Assembly: GCF_021155775.2 (NCBI RefSeq)
Contig: NC_060234.1
Location: 3,224,001 to 3,288,000, forward strand
Length of the DNA stretch: 64,000 bases
Source of the DNA: Neodiprion pinetum
Taxonomy: Eukaryota; Arthropoda; Insecta; Hymenoptera; Diprionidae
Reading direction: 5' to 3'
Position 1 is the stretch's first letter; each line of letters starts with the position of its first letter. The position numbers were made by a program, and so were the translations under genes. Below are positions 26,780 through 37,900 of the stretch, piece after piece. The notes under the pieces are model-generated. The model saw nothing but the letters and a program-made list of their open reading frames with translations. It was not told the DNA's origin and searched no databases.

Positions 26780-27540
26780 GATCGTTAATAGCGAAATTAA
26801 GGATGTGCCGGGCGTACATTCTCGACCAAAAGTGAGTCTCGTCGACGATATTGAATACTTTGTGACCATATGAAAATTGTAAAAAAATCAACTACAATAA
26901 AGACGATAAGACAATAAAATTTCATCAATAATAATGCCCAAAAATTAGCAGTAAATTTCTTAAACGAAACATTGTTTAGCATATTTTTAGGAGATGTTTT
27001 TTTTTTTTTTTTTTTTGTCATGTAGAATGAGTTCATTGATTTTTCTGAACACACGTGAATATTTAAAGAATTTTCTCATCGTTTTGAAATTTTCGTTTTC
27101 GAAAATTTGTCAAGGCTGTTTTTACGAAATTATTCTTTCAATGTACCGAAAACTTCTTAATTGTAACGTGCGACTTTTTCACAAAGCGTCCTCAAAATTT
27201 ACGATCTTTCCGCAAGTTTTGAAAATTAAAAGTTTTTCACAAACGGAAATTTCAAAATAATAACATAATTCTTTAAAAATTCACGTGTATTCAGAAAAAT
27301 CAACGAATTCATTTGGCATGACAATAGAAGAATTAGTTAAACAACGTTTCGTTCGAACAATTTACCGTCAACTTTCGGGCTTTATTATTACTAAAATTTG
27401 ATTTTCTCATCGTCTTGATCATAGCGTAATTTTTTGTTTCGATTTATATCTTATCACAAAGTATTCGATATTCTCGACGAGACTCGCTGTTGGTTGAGAA
27501 CGTACAGCCGGTAAATCCTTAATCCCGTTATATACTTGCG
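26780..27540. mobile_element. About 0.75 kb foldback element, copy 1
   Basis: The left arm contains GTGAGTCTCGTCGACGATAT then TGAATACTTTGTGA. The right arm contains TCACAAAGTATTCGATATTC then TCGACGAGACTCGCTGTTGG. Pairing extends outward through GTACGCCCGG...ATCCTTAAT. Internally AACACACGTGAATATTTAAA and TTTAAAAATTCACGTGTATT are a further inverted pair. The centre includes a T-run near 26998. No coding sequence. Confidence 0.75.
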
Positions 27541-27900
27541 GCGAAATTAATTTACGAATCAATATTAGCACGGGTATAAAACTTTTTCTCCGACACTTCG
27601 ACAGTCGGTCGAATTTCCGCCCCTCAAAAATTCGTCGGGCATGAAATTTATCAGCAACCGGGTAATTTAGCGTGACGGTAAAAATATAAAGCATTCAAGG
27701 CATGAACGACCGAATAAGACCGGATGGATGTGTGTATAATAGAAGAACGGGCGGCAAAGGGGTAAAGGGAGAATATAAAAGTAGGGTCGCATTTGTCAGC
27801 GTTCCGAATGCAGGAACGAACGGTCTCCGTTCAAATGAAATAAACGCTTGACAACAAGCCCCGCGCATTTATCGTCTGTCGTACGTCGTGCCCTAGTTTA

Positions 27901-27924
27901 TACATACATACATACATACATACA

Positions 27925-27952
<28 letters not shown>
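27901..27952. repeat. (CATA)n microsatellite
   Basis: About thirteen tetramer units followed by a TA tract. Confidence 0.95.
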
Positions 27953-27960
<8 letters not shown>

Positions 27961-28094
27961 TATACATATATACGTGCTTGTGCGAATGTTTCCTACCAAA
28001 GTTCGACATCGATCCTCGCTTGTTAGTCGTTACAACGAGCTACTGGAGAGAGGTTCGATCGACGTTTGCCCTCGCGGATACCAAACAGCCGCTT

Positions 28095-28120
28095 CCTCTC
28101 TCTCTCTCTCTCTCTCTCTC
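28095..28120. repeat. (TC)n microsatellite
   Basis: About twelve TC units. Confidence 0.9.
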
Positions 28121-28350
28121 CCTCCCTCTCTGGATCCCGCGAACCACGCGGAAAAAACGATACCGTAGGTACGATACACGCAGAAACGAGCCGCTCGTTA
28201 TGGTGGAAAGAGAAATTGTCGAATGGGGTTTGGGGCGACAAGTGAAACGGTGAAAAGACGCGTATCGATTCCAACCTACGTCGAATCCAATTCGTTACGT
28301 TTCGAAAAGCCGAAAATTGTTCATTTTTATTTATTTGGTTTTTCCTTTGT

Positions 28351-28372
28351 TTTTTTTTTGGGGGGGGGGGGG
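28351..28372. repeat. T9G13 homopolymer junction
   Basis: A T run followed directly by 13 G. Confidence 0.9.
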
Positions 28373-31109
28373 TAATATACAGAGACGCCCGATCGTTCGA
28401 GTTCCGAGTAAAAAAATCAAGAGAACAAAAAATAAAAAAAATAAAATAAAAATTCGCATAGAAAAATCTCTGGCAATTTTATTTCCGTTAGTGATAAGTG
28501 AATACGAATGAAAATCGAACCACGGTCTCATTTTTTCGATTATAACGTTCTTGGACTGTTTTTTTTCTTCTATGGCTGAATTCTCGCCAATTTTTCAAAA
28601 GTCGTTATAAATTAAGTTTGGCTTGTGGTACAGGTTTAAAACGCAAATGTTATTCGTGAACAACATAATGTTACGAGAATCTATTTCCATCCACTCTAGC
28701 TATCCAAACAGCTGTTTCTAATTTCTTTTTTCAAACGATCTATTGATAAAATTCTACTGCGAATAAAATAATACCGAAAACATTGAAGTCGGATGAAAGA
28801 CGCGAGAGTTTAATCATTATGAACGATCGAATTATACATTTTTTTGTAAGAAAATTATTGGTTTCGATCAAGAATCACTTAAAATAGTCTAATCTCAACG
28901 AATAAAACCGAAAATTTGAATCGACGTTCTTTTCATTGACACCGAAGTCCATTCATGATCCTCATAAAAGCCAGACTGAGAAAAGAATCTTTCCACCGCT
29001 GTCATGAATTAATTGTTTTCTTTTTTTTTCTCAAGGCAATGAAATAATTTCTTCCCAACATCAAAGGGAGTTCAATTTATTCTGCAATGAGATATTTTTA
29101 TTCTCTACTCACCGAGGAATTGCATTTCTTTAAGTCGAATTTTCAACCCTACATCTTTCAAGAGTTTCCTTTTCTAACTTAAAATGTCGATTTCACGGAC
29201 CGTTCCTTATACATATCTCATTTTTCTCGATAAAATTTTAAAATAATATCCATCGCAGTTACGTGCACAGGGAAAATAAAAAAGCAAACTCTATCAAAAA
29301 CTGAAATAAAAGAGAGACAATTCAGAGTATTTTTGGTTAAAAAATCTTCTCCATTTACAGTAAAAAGTATAGTTGACAGGGATATTTTTATTTTTATTTA
29401 TTTTTTGTTTTTCTTTCTCTCTCTCTCTCTCTTCTGCAGTTTTTGCTATTTTTACCGTTATTTTTATTCTCTTCGCGTGAGCGTATAAAACTCGGAAAAA
29501 AAATCCGGCCCAAATTCCACGGGTCAGTATCGCATCGTTCCCTCTTTTTTCAGGTCATCGCGTAACGAGCGTAGAGTCGATGGAAACCGAGGAGAAGAAC
29601 TTGGCCCCGAATATCTCTGGAGATAGACGAGATCTGCTTAACGATCCGTAAAAACAAAGACACCCCCTGTTTCTGCTGCGGGATGGGGTAGGGGGTGTAA
29701 TTTTTATTCGAACTCGGTCGATGAAATCGATGCTCTCGATCTGCGTCAAGACGAGTGAATAAACTTGAGATACCGGCTGATATATCTCTCGAAAGATCTC
29801 GCGGTTAGGAGGAATATGAATTGGAACGAAGAAACCTTTCTTTAGCGAATTATTTACTCCTCGAGCGGAAAAATTTCTTCACCGAATTGCGTAACCAGCG
29901 TATATTTGTATGATAAAAGCCTGCAGAGACCTTCCATAATTCCGTTATAACGTTTGTAATTTTCTCTTAAGAACCACAGTTTCGCAAACCGAGAGACAAT
30001 TTTCGTGTACATGTATAGGGGTTGAAAAATATTATCAGGGTCGAACGTTTTTCAGCCCTGCAACTATGTGAACGATTAATAAATGTTGAACGATATTTGT
30101 TTTTGCTGCGTAAACAAGTCGGGGAATAGGATGTATCGTGTACTTTATACCGTCATCGACGACCGAGAAAAAGTATCGAATAAATCGCTCGTTACGCACT
30201 TCACTCAACTCCGCGTCACTTGAAAGCAATTTCTTTTTACTTCCAGAGGGACGTTAATATTTATGTAATACGATACATTTTATATAATTCAAGCTCCGCG
30301 TCGTGAGTTTTTTATTCGTGTATCTTTTTATTTCATAATTATTCACTCCTCTTTTTTCCTACCTCCGGACGATCGAATAATTTTCGTATTTGTAAATTGA
30401 ATGTCGTATATTAAGATTGTCGAAAAAACGTTGTATTTTTTCAGCTCTTACCCTCTCAAATGACGGTATTTGATAGAGAAAAGATTCTTCGAAGATATGA
30501 CCTGTTCAACTTGAAGTTTAACAGGTCGCACTTGAAATTTTTATTTCCCATTCATTTAGCACAGGAAAATTTGGCTTTTCGTTGAAAGTTAAAATACTCG
30601 TAAACTGAACAATATTTTCTAATTCGTGCGGATTCTTATTCTCATTGTTGGGTAACACGAGTTATCTATCGACCCATTCGCTCAACCCCTTCGGCCAATT
30701 ACTATCACAGTCGTAATTAAACAGCTCAGAGATTGAACGATAGCTTGAGGATCTATGAGACACATAAATAAACTACACACGTGCTGAGTGTATTTTTCTC
30801 ATAAGAAAAAGGAGCGCAGAGGTAAAAAGGAAAAATCGAGAATGCGTACATGATTGCTTGCAGGTCACTGCAACAATCATTTTGAAAAAGGATGAAAAAT
30901 CAGTGACGAAGGTGTGCGAAATCGTAACACATTTTTCAAATACATCGGTGAGAATCTTGTAGGTAAATTGAATCATATTAACTACACTTATAAGGATCAA
31001 GTGAGTAACGTTGTTGTAACGATATGTATTTAGGAAAAATCGTCATTTAGCACGTTCAGGATTGTTTGAGATTTAGTAAATTATAATACACAAAATATTT
31101 TGCATATTA

Positions 31110-31216
31110 TACACATTGAATATTATGAAAAGTCAACTTGTTGAAAGTCATTCGTAGATTGTTCAATAATAATTTTTCCCTCATGTTTCGTTACGTTAAC
31201 GTTACTAACTTCAGCC
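31110..31216 (-). repeat. Partial copy of the GTTAACGTTACTAAC repeat abutting the giant inverted repeat
   Basis: The reverse complement contains GCTGAAGTTAGTAACGTTAA and, further on, CGAATGACTTTC. Both occur in the same order at 17711-17800. The similarity stops just before the tip of the giant inverted repeat. Confidence 0.6.
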
Positions 31217-31234
31217 TTGTCTGGAGTTTCGATT

Positions 31235-32596
31235 CAGCGCCAATTATAAGGCTGCAGGAATCCAAACAAGCAAGGAACGTGCGAAACATCATACGGAACA
31301 GTAAATCATACCGATCGCTTCGACGGCGAAAATTCCCTGCGTCGAAATCGACAAATCGCAGCGTAACATCCAGATCCCTGATTCTATGACGCAGAAGGCT
31401 CTCTCCTGTATCCTCTTTCCTGTAAAAATACAAAAATCAGTCACGCGTTGCGGATTAATTTACAGGACAGTCTTTCACAATTCTCATCGATACAGGAGTA
31501 AGAAGCACTTGGCCATTTTTAAAACACACATTTTATCACACATAAAAACATAGTGAAATCGAACGAGGTTTGCTGTCGGTGTTCTCCTGTAATGGCGGAC
31601 AACAACGAAGCTCGGTTTTCGCATTTTTGTACATCTTGATCGGCGCTTACCACGCGTCAAGCAAGAACATCGTCCTCGCTGAAGAAGCGCCATGCCGGAG
31701 TAGCTCGGATGTCTAGGGTGAAAATTTGCAGACCAGATAGCGTGGACCTCGGCGTAAACCTTTTTACGACATCTTCGTGTCGTGAAATATCCACGCCTCG
31801 CCGACCTTGTCGTGTCTGCTTTTCTCTTCAATGCGCGTCGAACGGCGTGCACGACGTATCGCACAAATATGCAGGGACGCCATTCGCAGAGAATGGGAAA
31901 GCCGTGATTCTACCCGCGCGTAACGCGATAATACGCAGAAGGCACTCAAATCAAGCAAACAGAGACACACTCACCCGCTTACTCCGAAATCTCACGCTCC
32001 TCGGCTCGGCGTCCAGCGACGAGTCAAGTTCGCCGCAGCTGCAGGTCGACCACCTTCGCATCTCCCTCAAAACTCACCCTCCGCTCTGCCAAATCACAGA
32101 AGATACGCACGGTCGAGCGTTATCGCGGCTTCGAGAATCTTCTTACACGATCGGAATGCGGCAGATCAGTCCGAACTTGTCTGCCGAACGACGCGACCCC
32201 CGAAAGTAAATAAACTTCCCGTTCGAAGCGATCGTCAGCCGCGTTGCTACGAGTGATAAACAGATACAAGCGTGAGTGACGCCGTTGTCAGCGAGAGGAT
32301 GACCACCGAGTCTCGTTACGACTCGAAATATCACTCTGTGCAACGGAATAAAGTATGATACGTGCATTATGTACGTACCTGCAAAGCGCACGACGTTCTT
32401 CCGCCGAATTCAGGTCCAAACCGCTTTTGTTTCTCGCCAGGCGCTCGGTGAGTGAAGTTGGCCGCGGCTGGCGGCCGATCGTCAGATTGTTGATGAGCTG
32501 CGTCAGCCCTCGGAGGTCAGAAAACGAATACAGGTGGGCACGAACTAGCTTATTAGCATCTTCGATAATCTTGTTCGACGTGCGAAATGCGGTAAA
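31235..32596 (+). repeat. Left arm of the giant inverted repeat
   Basis: This arm is about 1362 bases. Near its outer end (31399-31415) it has a short segment of 17 bases where the right arm has about 80. It overlaps a mirrored copy of every open frame found in the right arm. Candidate splice-like signals are present, but no assigned function. Confidence 0.85.
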
Positions 32597-32671
32597 TGAG
32601 TACGAACTCGTCTTTCGAACGACGACGCTGCCAGAAATGAACAGACTCCCTATTTCTATACGCTGGAGCGT
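32288..32671 (-). other. Open frame (127 codons, no ATG start required) in the left arm; unknown product
   Basis: On the - strand the frame is open from the stop complementary to 32672-32674 down to a TGA at 32290-32288. It includes TAFRTSNKIIEDANKLVRAH, then LYSFSDLRGLTQLINN, LTIGRQPRPTSLTERLARNK and SGLDLNSAEERRALCRY. The composition looks protein-like and helical, not low complexity. A GTACGT string follows the codons for ALCR and could be a splice donor, although the frame stays open past it. I do not recognise the family. It may be an exon captured by or belonging to the element, or chance openness in GC-richer DNA. Confidence 0.3.
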
Positions 32672-32804
32672 TTATCTTTCACGCGATCGCCGCTCGACGC
32701 CAATCGGAAGAGCGTATCGAACAAAAATACACGCGTAACGAGGACAAACAGGGAATTTGTTCCGTTTTGATAGCCGTGCCGTTCGACAATAAACTTCGAA
32801 CTCA
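32597..32804. other. Diverged central spacer of the giant inverted repeat
   Basis: This is 208 bases at the symmetry centre. Its two halves are still recognisable as homologous in inverted orientation (for example AAATGAGTACGAACTCG on the left against the complement of CTTCGAACTCATTT on the right). They differ at roughly a third of positions, in sharp contrast to the identical flanking arms. Confidence 0.7.
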
Positions 32805-33113
32805 TTTACCGCATTTCGCACGTCGAACAAGATTATCGAAGATGCTAATAAGCTGGTTCGTGCCCACCTGTATTCGTTTTCTGACCTCCGAGGGCTGACG
32901 CAGCTCATCAACAATCTGACGATCGGCCGCCAGCCGCGGCCAACTTCACTCACCGAGCGCCTGGCGAGAAACAAAAGCGGTTTGGACCTGAATTCGGCGG
33001 AAGAACGTCGTGCGCTTTGCAGGTACGTACATAATGCACGTATCATACTTTATTCCGTTGCACAGAGTGATATTTCGAGTCGTAACGAGACTCGGTGGTC
33101 ATCCTCTCGCTGA
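32793..33113 (+). other. Mirror copy of the unknown open frame in the right arm (106 codons)
   Basis: This has the same residues as the left-arm frame from TAFRTSNK onward, ending SSRNETRWSSSR before TGA. In this arm an in-frame TAA at 32790-32792, within the diverged centre, cuts off the upstream part that is still open in the left arm. If the frame was ever coding, the right-arm copy is truncated at its N-terminal side. Confidence 0.3.
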
Positions 33114-34232
33114 CAACGGCGTCACTCACGCTTGTATCTGTTTATCACTCGTAGCAACGCGGCTGACGATCGCTTCGAACGGGAAGTTTATTTACTTTCG
33201 GGGGTCGCGTCGTTCGGCAGACAAGTTCGGACTGATCTGCCGCATTCCGATCGTGTAAGAAGATTCTCGAAGCCGCGATAACGCTCGACCGTGCGTATCT
33301 TCTGTGATTTGGCAGAGCGGAGGGTGAGTTTTGAGGGAGATGCGAAGGTGGTCGACCTGCAGCTGCGGCGAACTTGACTCGTCGCTGGACGCCGAGCCGA
33401 GGAGCGTGAGATTTCGGAGTAAGCGGGTGAGTGTGTCTCTGTTTGCTTGATTTGAGTGCCTTCTGCGTATTATCGCGTTACGCGCGGGTAGAATCACGGC
33501 TTTCCCATTCTCTGCGAATGGCGTCCCTGCATATTTGTGCGATACGTCGTGCACGCCGTTCGACGCGCATTGAAGAGAAAAGCAGACACGACAAGGTCGG
33601 CGAGGCGTGGATATTTCACGACACGAAGATGTCGTAAAAAGGTTTACGCCGAGGTCCACGCTATCTGGTCTGCAAATTTTCACCCTAGACATCCGAGCTA
33701 CTCCGGCATGGCGCTTCTTCAGCGAGGACGATGTTCTTGCTTGACGCGTGGTAAGCGCCGATCAAGATGTACAAAAATGCGAAAACCGAGCTTCGTTGTT
33801 GTCCGCCATTACAGGAGAACACCGACAGCAAACCTCGTTCGATTACACTATGTTTTTATGTGTGATAAAATGTGTGTTTTAAAAATGGCCAAGTGCCTCT
33901 TACTCCTGTATCGATGAGAATTGTGAAAGACTGTCCTGTAAATTAATCCGCAACGCGTGACTGATTTTTGTATTTTTACAGGAAAGATGATACACGTTCA
34001 GCCTGAATTCCCGCAGCCAAGTGTCGCGTGTTTTTGAAAAGGGATGCTTCGAATCCTGAGATTCGAAGCCTTCTGCGTCATAGAATCAGGGATCTGGATG
34101 CTACGCTGCGATTTGTCGATTTCGACGCAGGGAATTTTCGCCGTCGAAGCGATCGGTATGATTTACTGTTCCGTATGATATTTCGCACGTTCCTTGCTTG
34201 TTTGGATTCCTGCAGCCTGATAGTTGGCGCTG
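32805..34232 (-). repeat. Right arm of the giant inverted repeat
   Basis: This arm is about 1428 bases. It carries 66 extra bases relative to the left arm near 33987-34068. The extra segment ends in a perfect 9-bp dyad (34047-34055 with 34060-34068, loop CTGA). Confidence 0.85.
33171..33258 (+). repeat. Diverged copy of a short coding-like unit also present at the palindrome centre
   Basis: Translated, it reads NGKFIYFRGSRRSADKFGLI followed by CRIPIV. The centre-left copy (- strand, about 32635-32590) reads NRESVHFWQRRRSKDEFVLI followed by YRIS. The centre-right copy (about 32752-32820, with internal stops) preserves CRST..F.LIYRIS. The left-arm mirror lies at 32143-32230. Conserved positions cluster at RRS-x-D-x-F-x-LI-x-RI. 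Confidence 0.4.
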
Positions 34233-34745
34233 AACTAAGCCTCTAGTTGATATGATTTAGTTTATAAGTTTCTCATCGATGGATTTAAAAACTTCATCAC
34301 GATGTCGTGTTTGGGAACGACGGTTGAACGCATGTTCGATTCCTCCTCCACAAGCTAGTCGAGTGTTTATATTATTTTCACTCTCGTTTCACACTTTAAA
34401 ATTAACTTTTCTTTACGCGGTGGGAATTTGGAAACAAAATTCCTAAATATTACAACTCACTTAGTTGTCTTCGTTTTTTTCTTTCTCTTTTCACGCGTTC
34501 TGTCTTGCGGCACGTGAAATTATTTCCCCTCAGTATTTTCTTTCGAACTTTACTTTCTTTATTTCAGTGAAAAACTCGACTTGCAAAAATAGTATGGAAA
34601 ATAAAAAACATCAACCTCTTTCACATCTTACATGTCATGGTGTTGGACTCGGGATGACGATTGGTCTGGATTTATGACTGATTATATCGGTTGTAAAAAA
34701 TTATTGGAGAACATATATCTTCGGGGTGGGTACACTGATGAAACA

Positions 34746-34953
34746 TTTTATTTACTCTGAACAAACGTGTATTTGTATTTAGCGAAATAAATATTTTCTT
34801 ATCGTCATCAAATTTTAGTTTAGCCAAATAACGATCTATAGAAATTTGTTAATAGTTAACAAATCGTATTTGGCTGAACTAAAATTTGTTAATAATAACG
34901 AAATATTTATTTCGCTAAATCCAAATATACGTTTGTGAACAGTTAATAAACTC
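34746..34953. mobile_element. Palindromic MITE, about 208 bp
   Basis: TTTAGCGAAATAAATATTTT (left) and its complement around ATATTTATTTCGCTAAAT (right), plus ATTTTAGTTTAGCCAAATA and TATTTGGCTGAACTAAAAT, make arms of about 90 bases. The loop is short (near 34845-34860). It is AT-rich and non-coding. Confidence 0.8.
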
Positions 34954-35591
34954 TCTTCTCGGTCTAAGTGTATAAACGGTGTAACAAAATTGGAAATTTT
35001 CGGAAACAAGATCGAGCTTATCGCGATATCCCGTCTCAGAAAACTTGAAAATAAATTTCACATCCAACTCGATCAAAGCTCAACTTACGCCCCTTTCGAT
35101 TCTTTGTCGATTCTTTATCCCACATCGCCTCAGAACAAAGTATTATACAAGGTACTTTTTTAGATTTATATATCACAGCGTTTTTGCGATTTGAAATTTG
35201 AAATTTCGTTGAAAATTCACTGCGAATAATATTTTCAACTGTTATAACTATATCTTGAACGCAAAATCCGATCATAAAAGTTGAAAATCATCAACAAAAA
35301 ATACATCTTGAAACTACGCACACGTTTCACGATCCAAATTTCCATCATCAATTTCGGAAAATTGTCCCCTCCTGAAATACAAAAATGTCTTCCAATGAGA
35401 TTCATCGTCAATTAACCGGAGGGGAAGAAAGATGAGAAGTTTATTTTTCAGCCATATTCATTGAATTAGTATAATGCATGTGCTAATTCGTATACTTCCT
35501 TTAGCACTTTCCCTTCCTCTTTCCTTTCTTGAACGCCACAATTATTTCCTACCCATGGTATTACTTGTCAAGCTGTTGTAGCCCGTTCTTG

Positions 35592-35603
35592 TGACGTACG
35601 TCA
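35592..35603. promoter_or_regulatory. 12-bp palindrome TGACGTACGTCA
   Basis: Two TGACGT half-sites of CREB/bZIP type are arranged as a perfect dyad, within a GC-richer 100-base segment (35570-35670). No transcription start or gene is visible nearby. Confidence 0.25.
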
Positions 35604-36365
35604 TCTCTTCCTGAGCCGACGTGACAGATAAGCCTGAGCCACCTGATCCTTCTCTCGTCGGCATAAATTTAAGAAAAAAAAAAAAAATTCAGCGATGACT
35701 CGCCCGTCTTAAACAATTTTCGGCAATAACTATTTCTATGTATTATGTATTCATCGACGAAAGCTCGACGTGCTAGAAACTTTCGTAAGGACGATATTGC
35801 GAAGATTTGAAATCCTTCTAACCTGTTTTACCGGTTTCAATTACCGGCAAATTAGTATTCGGTTTTTTTTTACTGCCAGTTATTTTCCATCAATTTCTCA
35901 CCCCCCAAGAGTTCTGAAGCAATTGACTATAGTTTGAACTATGTATAAAATTTTTGAAAACTCAAAATACCATTCCGAAATCGGGAGACTTGAAAAATCG
36001 TTAACCGTAGAAGTAGAACGCATTTATTCAGCAAAATTGGATGATCACCAGAATTAATCGGCAATAAGTTTTTGCCAGTGTGAATTGCAAAAATTACAGG
36101 TGACGAAATTTGATCTCGTATTTTTCGTTTTATAATGTCACGTTTCTTTTTACTTTTTTTTTTTCTCGCTGTGACGAAGTAAAAATTCTGCAAAATTTCG
36201 TGATAAAAATCGAAAAACCGTCTGAGTTCAGGTCGCCTGAAATTCATCGCTCGAATATTATAGAATAATGATAAAGAGTCGGTCCTAATTTTGATCGATC
36301 AGGATTAATAATTGATTGAATCGTTGCGTCCGCCGATTTGAAAGGAAAATGGAAAATGAGGGTCG

Positions 36366-36396
<31 letters not shown>

Positions 36397-36418
36397 CTCT
36401 CTCTCTCTCTCTGTCTCT
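36366..36418. repeat. (TC)n microsatellite, interrupted
   Basis: Two TC blocks separated by TTTTT. Confidence 0.95.
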
Positions 36419-36782
36419 TAGTCTGGACGCGAGATGAACTTTCCTTTTATTTAATTTCGGGTCGTTCCGGGACTCGAACGATTCCCGGGAGGCGCGAGAA
36501 ACGCGACGCGGCTGAGAAATTCACTCCGGGCGACAAGGGTGCGACCAGAGAAAGAGGACAGTGGTGCGAATTTTTATTTTCCTTATTATTATTCGAGCTC
36601 CCTTCTCCTCTGGTCCCGCTTTTTTCGTAACTTGGTGCGATAAACGCGCCTGCTAACTTCCCTAAAGAATTTAAAGTGACAGTCTGGAATTCGGCCGCGA
36701 AGCTCTGCTTATACCTTTTCCAACGTACATACATAAGTGTATATATACTATTACATATATATATATAAAGGGAATAAAACCG

Positions 36783-36990
36783 ATATGGAAATGTTCCAAG
36801 AAAAAATAAAAGTTTTGAGAATTTTTCGCAAATTTTCAGACCGTTTGAACAGTGATTTAGCTGATCGTCAAAATTCAGTGCTCAAGGTAATTGAAAAAAA
36901 AAGAGATTACAGTTTTTGAAAATTTTTAAAAAATTTTTCTTCAAAACTACCTTCATAATTATAAATACATTTATAAATTAACCAGTTGAA
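36783..36990 (+). repeat. Dispersed repeat, copy 2
   Basis: AAATGTTCCAAGAAAAAATA, AATTTTCAGACCGTTTGAAC and CTACCTTCATAATTA are collinear with 25970-26180, with moderate divergence. Confidence 0.55.
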
Positions 36991-37866
36991 CGATTTGCTC
37001 GCAAATTTTATTTTTACAAATAGTCTGGTTCAACAATCATTTTCTTCTTTTCTTTCTGTTTTACGAGTATGATCAGTGTTGTCAGATACTTGTGATGTTT
37101 TGTTTTCGCAAATCTAACTGTTTTTCATTTTATTCTTGAGAAAATCTTATATTTGTATAAACTTTTTTTTTCGATACGTTCCGAATCTTCATACGATTTC
37201 TTCCCACGTAATTGTCTACCAAAATTCAACAAGCATTTTCTTTTTTTTCTTTCCTTTACTTTATCCAATTTATCCATCTTGCGATAATTTATTATATATT
37301 TTCCTCTCAAGTTGATAAAATAATTTGATCATAGCGTATCGTTGTTCGATTGAGAAATTATTATCATTTTAATTTGAAATGAAGAAGAAAAAAGAGGAAA
37401 ATGTAAAAACGAATTTCGATCGTTGAATGAAACTGTTTATCGCTTTGAGAATGTTATTAATTTTCACCTCAGTTCAGAAACTTATACGATGTTTCGATAT
37501 TACATTACTTGATACATGCCGACATCGTTTTGACCGAAAAAAATCTAACGAGACAAAAAAATTGATTGGAAAACGTATAAGACGCGATTGTTTGATAGTG
37601 AAAAAATATATCTACCTAGTGTACAAAATAAAATCTCTTACTTACTTCAATTCTTTATAGCGATTGACGGAGTTGAGGGACATCTTTCGGGAGTGAAACG
37701 GAGAAAATTTCAAAGATAAATTTTACCCGAGAAACTCGGCTTACACTCCGTATAATTTGACGAGTTGCAAGAAGCTCGTTTTGCTCGGTAAGCTCGATAT
37801 CCTGAGATAACATTCACCTGCACGTTACGGTGGAAGAGTTCATCCGACTCTTCGTCATCCGGTGAT

Positions 37867-37900
37867 TTCTTCTTCTTCTTCTTCTTCTTCTTCTTCTTCT
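37867..37900. repeat. (CTT)n microsatellite
   Basis: About eleven CTT units. The - strand open frame of poly-Arg at 37814-38038 is a by-product. Confidence 0.95.

Larger units (their letters stand above)
27541..31109. other. No gene seen
   Basis: Carries the CATA, TC and T/G simple repeats. Otherwise AT-rich with no supported exon. Confidence 0.6.
31235..34232. mobile_element. 3.0 kb giant inverted repeat (long-TIR or foldback element, or hairpin locus)
   Basis: Positions x in the left arm and 65401 - x in the right arm are reverse complements over about 31400-32596 and 32805-34000. Outside that, the offset changes by 66 because of an indel. Outer tips are CAGCGCCAA at 31235 and TTGGCGCTG ending at 34232. 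Open frames mirror exactly between the arms (for example 31709-32209 on + and 33192-33692 on - give the same 166 residues). I see only two mismatches between 31430 and 31570, none between about 31570 and 32596, and about four in the outer 164 bases. No long intact transposase is present and no clear target-site duplication was found. The arms are visibly GC-richer than the flanks. Confidence 0.85.

Noticed and set aside
31484..33917. Long mirrored open frames of 126 and 166 residues in the inverted repeat
   Set aside because: Their conservation only reflects arm identity. The sequences are Arg/Ser-rich and unlike any protein I know, so they are not called as genes.
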